In this document: in pieces, positions 59,640 to 64,000 of the stretch
Layout: the number at the start of each line of letters is the position of its first letter
How positions within the stretch are numbered: position 1 is the stretch's first letter
Assembly: GCA_902604855.1 (NCBI GenBank)
Contig: CACLAF010000001.1
Location: 1 to 64,000 of the forward strand
Direction of reading: 5' to 3'
DNA from: an uncultured SAR86 cluster bacterium
GTDB taxonomy: Bacteria; Pseudomonadota; Gammaproteobacteria; Magnimaribacterales; Magnimaribacteraceae
DNA: 64,000 nucleotides
Translations under genes and position numbers: made by a program
The notes under the pieces: generated by a model
What the model saw: the letters and a program-made list of their open reading frames with translations, nothing else
What the model was told of the DNA's origin: nothing
The model's database searches: none

Positions 59640-61595
59640 CTAAGAGATGCTTACGTTGATGAATTGCGCATCCAAATGCTGACGACACCATATTTCTATG
59701 CACATTAAAGAAAAAATTGTATAGGAGGCATCTATCTCTCCCTTATAATTTTTTTCAAGAAGCAACTGAACTTTGTCAGGATTGAAAAGTCCTCTGTTGT
59801 TAAGCGACTTGTTGCTTAACAAATCGTTAACATAATCATGCAATTCTACTTTTAACCACTCGCGTAAAGGTACGCCGAAACCAGTTTTGGGTCTGTAAAT
59901 TATATTTTTTGGTAAATAAGTTTCCATAGTTTTCTTGAATATCCACTTTCCTTCTGTGCCTTTTTGCTTTAAATCATCGGGTATATTTGCCACAAATTCT
60001 ACTAAGCTTTTTGCTAAAAGAGGAACACGAACCTCTACTCCAGCAGCCATAGACATCTTATCAGTGTAGAGTAAGTTATGATCAGTTGTGAAAAACCTCT
60101 GTTCAAGGGCTAAAACCTTATCTAATCCGCTAGAGTTCGAATTAGAATGCTTAAGAAAATCAAGCATAGGTTGTTCTGCAATTTCATCTTTAATTTCATT
60201 CTTAAAATCTTCAGTATAAAGAGTCGTTAGTAATGACCTATCAATCCATCTAAAGTAATTTACTATCCTATCCTCGCCAGTAAGAGAAGAGCCACTAAAT
60301 AGCTTTGCCAGTCGTCTAAAGGTGGTAACCCTTTTATCAAGTTTCCCAGTTAATCTCTCTAAAGTCATTAATAAAGAATTGGGCAAAAATCGCATTTTTT
60401 CATCGAACATAACTGCCTGATGACGTCGATATCCTGTAAAAATATCATCACCTCCGGCACCAGACAAAAGTACTTTCATTCCAGTCGATTTAGCCAATTC
60501 TGATATATAAAGAACATTTAAGGGTGCAGGATCACCTAAGGGTTCATCGAGCATCCAAACCATCTTTTCTAAATTATTGACTAAATATGAAGAATCTACT
60601 TTAACAACCTCTAAGGGGACATTAAGATGTTTCGCAGCGGCAATAGCATAAGGTAGGTCGTTAACTAATCCATCATTGGATGAATTCTGAGTGTCGATTG
60701 TAAAACAAGTTATGTTTGAGTCTATCTCTCTAGCAAAAGCTACCACACTTGAAGAGTCTAAACCTCCCGAAAGAAAAGCTCCCACAGGTGCATCAGATAA
60801 CATTTGATCATGTACAGCTTTTCGTAATTCAGAATCTAATCTGTTTAAGATATCGTAAGTTTTTTTTCTTGGGGTTTTTTTTACAAAATTGTGTATCGGT
60901 AGAGAGTAAAAAGCTTTTGTTTGAATAACTTTACCATTTTTAATAACTTGAACTTCACCGGGATTTTGCATCTTTATCTCAGTATATGGCGTACCTTCGC
61001 CAGGGCACCATTGGTAAGTTAGATAACGATTGAGACTTTTCTTATTAAGGCTTAGTTTGTGACTTCCAACTAATCTCTCCATAGATTTGATTTCGCTTGA
61101 GAATATGAAACAGCTATCTTGATAATAGTAATACAGAGGTTTTATACCAAGAGCATCTCTAGCTAAAATGAGGTTGTTAGATTCCTCATCAAAAATTCCA
61201 AGAGAAAAAATACCATCAAGCATTTCAAAACAATCAATGCCAAATTCTTTATAAAGATTTAATAAAACTTCAGTATCAGTATTGCTAAAGAACTCATAGC
61301 CTAGATTGATTAAAGTTTGTCTTAAACTTGGAAAGTTATATATCTCTCCATTGAAAGTTATTGTCACTTTCTGGTCTTGACAGGTCATTGGTTGATCACC
61401 GGCCGAGCTTAAATCTTGAATAGATAGTCTTGTATGACCTAAAACAATTCCAGATTGAGGTATAGTCTTCACTCCCTGGGCATCAGGACCTCTATGAGAC
61501 AATAGCCCAAGGGCTTCATTAAACTGACCCAAAAAACCCTCATCAAAACGGTCTTTGGTAAGGCTCTTATCTGATATACCTAAAATACCACACAT
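59640..61595 (-). CDS. asnB: asparagine synthase (glutamine-hydrolysing)
   Basis: MCGILGISDK, LSHRGPDAQGVKT, FNGEIYNFPSLRQTLINLGYEFFSNTDTEVLLNLY, GAFLSGGLDSSSVVAFA. Confidence 0.97.
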   Translation of the reverse strand: MCGILGISDKSLTKDRFDEGFLGQFNEALGLLSHRGPDAQGVKTIPQSGIVLGHTRLSIQDLSSAGDQPMTCQDQKVTITFNGEIYNFPSLRQTLINLGYEFFSNTDTEVLLNLYKEFGIDCFEMLDGIFSLGIFDEESNNLILARDALGIKPLYYYYQDSCFIFSSEIKSMERLVGSHKLSLNKKSLNRYLTYQWCPGEGTPYTEIKMQNPGEVQVIKNGKVIQTKAFYSLPIHNFVKKTPRKKTYDILNRLDSELRKAVHDQMLSDAPVGAFLSGGLDSSSVVAFAREIDSNITCFTIDTQNSSNDGLVNDLPYAIAAAKHLNVPLEVVKVDSSYLVNNLEKMVWMLDEPLGDPAPLNVLYISELAKSTGMKVLLSGAGGDDIFTGYRRHQAVMFDEKMRFLPNSLLMTLERLTGKLDKRVTTFRRLAKLFSGSSLTGEDRIVNYFRWIDRSLLTTLYTEDFKNEIKDEIAEQPMLDFLKHSNSNSSGLDKVLALEQRFFTTDHNLLYTDKMSMAAGVEVRVPLLAKSLVEFVANIPDDLKQKGTEGKWIFKKTMETYLPKNIIYRPKTGFGVPLREWLKVELHDYVNDLLSNKSLNNRGLFNPDKVQLLLEKNYKGEIDASYTIFSLMCIEIWCRQHLDAQFINVSIS

Positions 61596-61664
61596 AGATT
61601 TATACTCTTTTACAATTAACGAAAATAAACATTGGATGATGTTACATTGGCAATACTGGGAAAT

Positions 61665-62939
61665 CTATAAGGCCTTCTTGAGACTAATTTCATATCTTGT
61701 CCTTATGATTTCTTGCTCACACAAAAGGAAAAAAATAAGACAAAATATATAAGAATCCCATAGTATAGAATTAGTAATGGCCAAGGATAAAAATACCCAA
61801 AAAAGATAAATGTACTTCGAAGATCCCGCTCCCCAAGGCAAGACTTCTTTTAAAGCTAGTATCCAAATTAGTAAGCCAATTAGGCCAAATTGAAGAACTA
61901 GAAGGAAAAAAGAGTTATCTGACCAGATAATCCCTTTGAAACTTGTGCTTTCTACTGTTTTTGCAGGCACACCCCATAAAAAACTTGAAAAGGATTCGAG
62001 CCACATTGTAAGGGCAAGGTATCCTTTTATTATTCTCGGATCATTAAAACCTCCAAACTCAGAGAATCTATTGGATAAATTAAGTTGATTTAAGCTTGTT
62101 AATATTGATTCGCTTCTTGGATCAAGGAAATACAAAATTAAAGTTAGTATTGAAAAAGTTAACACTAAATTTAGGGTATTGGTCTTAGACCTTTTGGTCT
62201 TAGTTTTTTTTGTCTGGATCCTGACTCTTAAAATCTTCCACATTAAGACAAACAACAAAATTATTGCCAATCTAGTAAGGGTTAAGAAAATAGTTACTGC
62301 AAGGAAAAAAGCTATCGTCAATAACAAAGTATGATACAAATAAGGAACCGCATTATTCCTCAATATAGACCAAATTAAAAAGAGTCCTAGGATGCAATGA
62401 TAAGCTGCATACGATGATCCGAGTAGTCCCATCCTTGTAGACTCCCCATCAAAATTGTAGCCCATGCTTAATGTTGAATCTGTAATTATCTGAACATTAG
62501 GAAAAAATATATAACCCATAAATTGAACAGAAGTAATTGTAACGATGGCGGCCAAGATAATTATCTGTATGCTTAAAATAGAAATATGATTTCTGAAGAA
62601 GTAAAAAGCACCAAGACATATGACTACATTAAAAAAATACCTATGAGATGAAGGCAATCTTATCTCATGGACTTGAACAAGCAATGCAAACTCAGACATT
62701 AAAAAACTAAAGGTTAACAAAAAAGTAAGCAATAAAAGATTTAAACGATGTTGACTGGACTTCAAGGCTGACACTAAGTATGTGAGAAAAAAAACAACTA
62801 TAGGAACGACTACGAATAGATTATCACCACCAATTCTTAATCCCGACAACAACCCAAAAAATCCGCTCAAGCCTAAGGTAACAAGTAGAAAGTAAAGAAA
62901 TATTTTCTTAAATAAATCTAAATTTACGTTTAGTTTCAC
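61665..62939 (-). CDS. O-antigen ligase/polymerase-like membrane protein
   Basis: Multi-TM protein embedded in the polysaccharide locus; no strong motif, so positional plus topology evidence. Confidence 0.6.
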   Translation of the reverse strand: MKLNVNLDLFKKIFLYFLLVTLGLSGFFGLLSGLRIGGDNLFVVVPIVVFFLTYLVSALKSSQHRLNLLLLTFLLTFSFLMSEFALLVQVHEIRLPSSHRYFFNVVICLGAFYFFRNHISILSIQIIILAAIVTITSVQFMGYIFFPNVQIITDSTLSMGYNFDGESTRMGLLGSSYAAYHCILGLFLIWSILRNNAVPYLYHTLLLTIAFFLAVTIFLTLTRLAIILLFVLMWKILRVRIQTKKTKTKRSKTNTLNLVLTFSILTLILYFLDPRSESILTSLNQLNLSNRFSEFGGFNDPRIIKGYLALTMWLESFSSFLWGVPAKTVESTSFKGIIWSDNSFFLLVLQFGLIGLLIWILALKEVLPWGAGSSKYIYLFWVFLSLAITNSILWDSYIFCLIFFLLCEQEIIRTRYEISLKKAL

Positions 62940-62986
62940 CAGTTAATTCCTTGGTATTTTATAACTTATGAGATAGAAAAATATGA

Positions 62987-63940
62987 TTAAGAATAATCCT
63001 TTTGAATTTCGCCGTATAAACGATCATAACTTTCATGAACTGATATTATAGTAGAAAAATCTACATATCTTCTTTCATTGAAATTTTTGACCGCTATAGC
63101 GAGTGATTCCATATCGCCGTATTCACATAGAATACAAGCTTCATGTCGTCTGATACAGTTTGTGGCAATAACTGATGTTTTAAAAAATAAAGATTCCATA
63201 ACAGATATAGAATCTCCATCTGTTGATGTGTATCTTATAAAGCAATCACTCTGTTGAATGAGGTAACAAAAATCAATATCTTCTTCAATAATAATTACGT
63301 TATCTGGCAATGATTTGCCAAATTCTTTTGAATAATCTCCAGATGTATCTGAAATAATTAGTATGCTTCCTTCTAAATCCTTAAAAAAGTTAATTAAGTA
63401 TGTAATACCGTATAGCTCTCTATTTTGCTTATCAAAACAAAAGCTATTCGCATTTGTGCAATAAATAATTTTTCCTTCAATAGAGGATAGAATGTCATCG
63501 ACTGTCCGATCTGCGTCAACATTTGGCTCAATAAAGGAGGATAAAGAAATAGAGTTCTGATTAATTCTTAGAGCCTTTTCGATACTTCCCATCCCAACAA
63601 CTGGCTTATGAGAAAATCTTATAGCTAACTGTTCGATTAAATTTAAAAAAGTACCAGAAATACCTACTTCCGCATGGATAGACAGGATCAATTTCTTATC
63701 GAATACATGACACAAAATTGAAATAAAAAACATTGCAAGAGGATTAGAGCCATTAAAATGAACAAATGAAGAATTACAAATAAGAAGCCCTAATCTAAAA
63801 GGATTAAAACTCTTTGTCGAATAAAACTCATACTTGTGAGAATTAAGAAATTTTGAAGCAGCGAGTAACCTAGATACAAAAATAACTACGCCTCCGATAT
63901 TATTGGGTTCAGGTAGCCTTCCAATGATTAACGGATGCAT
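62987..63940 (-). CDS. glycosyltransferase (GT4-like)
   Basis: Start MHPLIIGRLPEPNNIGGVVIFVSRLL..., QQSDCFIRYTSTDGDSISVMESLFFKTSVIATNCIRR. Confidence 0.75.
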   Translation of the reverse strand: MHPLIIGRLPEPNNIGGVVIFVSRLLAASKFLNSHKYEFYSTKSFNPFRLGLLICNSSFVHFNGSNPLAMFFISILCHVFDKKLILSIHAEVGISGTFLNLIEQLAIRFSHKPVVGMGSIEKALRINQNSISLSSFIEPNVDADRTVDDILSSIEGKIIYCTNANSFCFDKQNRELYGITYLINFFKDLEGSILIISDTSGDYSKEFGKSLPDNVIIIEEDIDFCYLIQQSDCFIRYTSTDGDSISVMESLFFKTSVIATNCIRRHEACILCEYGDMESLAIAVKNFNERRYVDFSTIISVHESYDRLYGEIQKDYS

Positions 63941-64000
63941 GCTTTGAGCAATAAAAAGAATGATTTTAACCTAAGCTCGAAAGAACAATTTTTTTGAAAG

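Noticed and set aside
1-64000. Search by eye for defence islands, toxin-antitoxin pairs, prophage, transposases, retrons
   Set aside because: No ORF in the track shows the expected motifs. Accessory character is limited to the guaA 3' site and the polysaccharide locus.

Overview
This 64 kb window is AT-rich, densely coding and chromosomal. It looks like a streamlined marine gammaproteobacterium (SAR86-like on gene content and style; this is inference, not demonstrated). There are no rRNAs, CRISPR arrays, transposases or prophage genes.

Main blocks:
(i) 1-16.8 kb: CoA/lipid enzymes (four enoyl-CoA hydratase paralogs), a possible one-carbon demethylation cassette (DmdA/GcvT-like protein plus MetF-like protein), guaC and assorted enzymes.
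(ii) 16.8-21.1 kb: guaB-guaA followed by what looks like a fossil integration site at the guaA 3' end.
(iii) 21-35 kb: SDR, MFS, fumC, OYE, esterase, acyl-CoA dehydrogenase, GST and CoA-transferase genes.
(iv) 36.5-43.4 kb: the canonical thrS-infC-rpmI-rplT-pheS-pheT-ihfA-merR-tRNAPro block. infC appears to start at a rare ATA codon that the ORF track misses.
(v) 49.6-64 kb: an exopolysaccharide/O-antigen-type locus.

The strongest candidate for something undescribed is in the unusually long 430-bp intergenic region at 33.1-33.5 kb. Two tandem copies of a ~41-43 nt near-identical core are each closed by a different but perfectly complementary outer stem (compensatory changes). They sit beside a 14-bp perfect hairpin. 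This is the signature of a tandem structured RNA (riboswitch-like or sRNA) that I cannot assign to a family I recognise.
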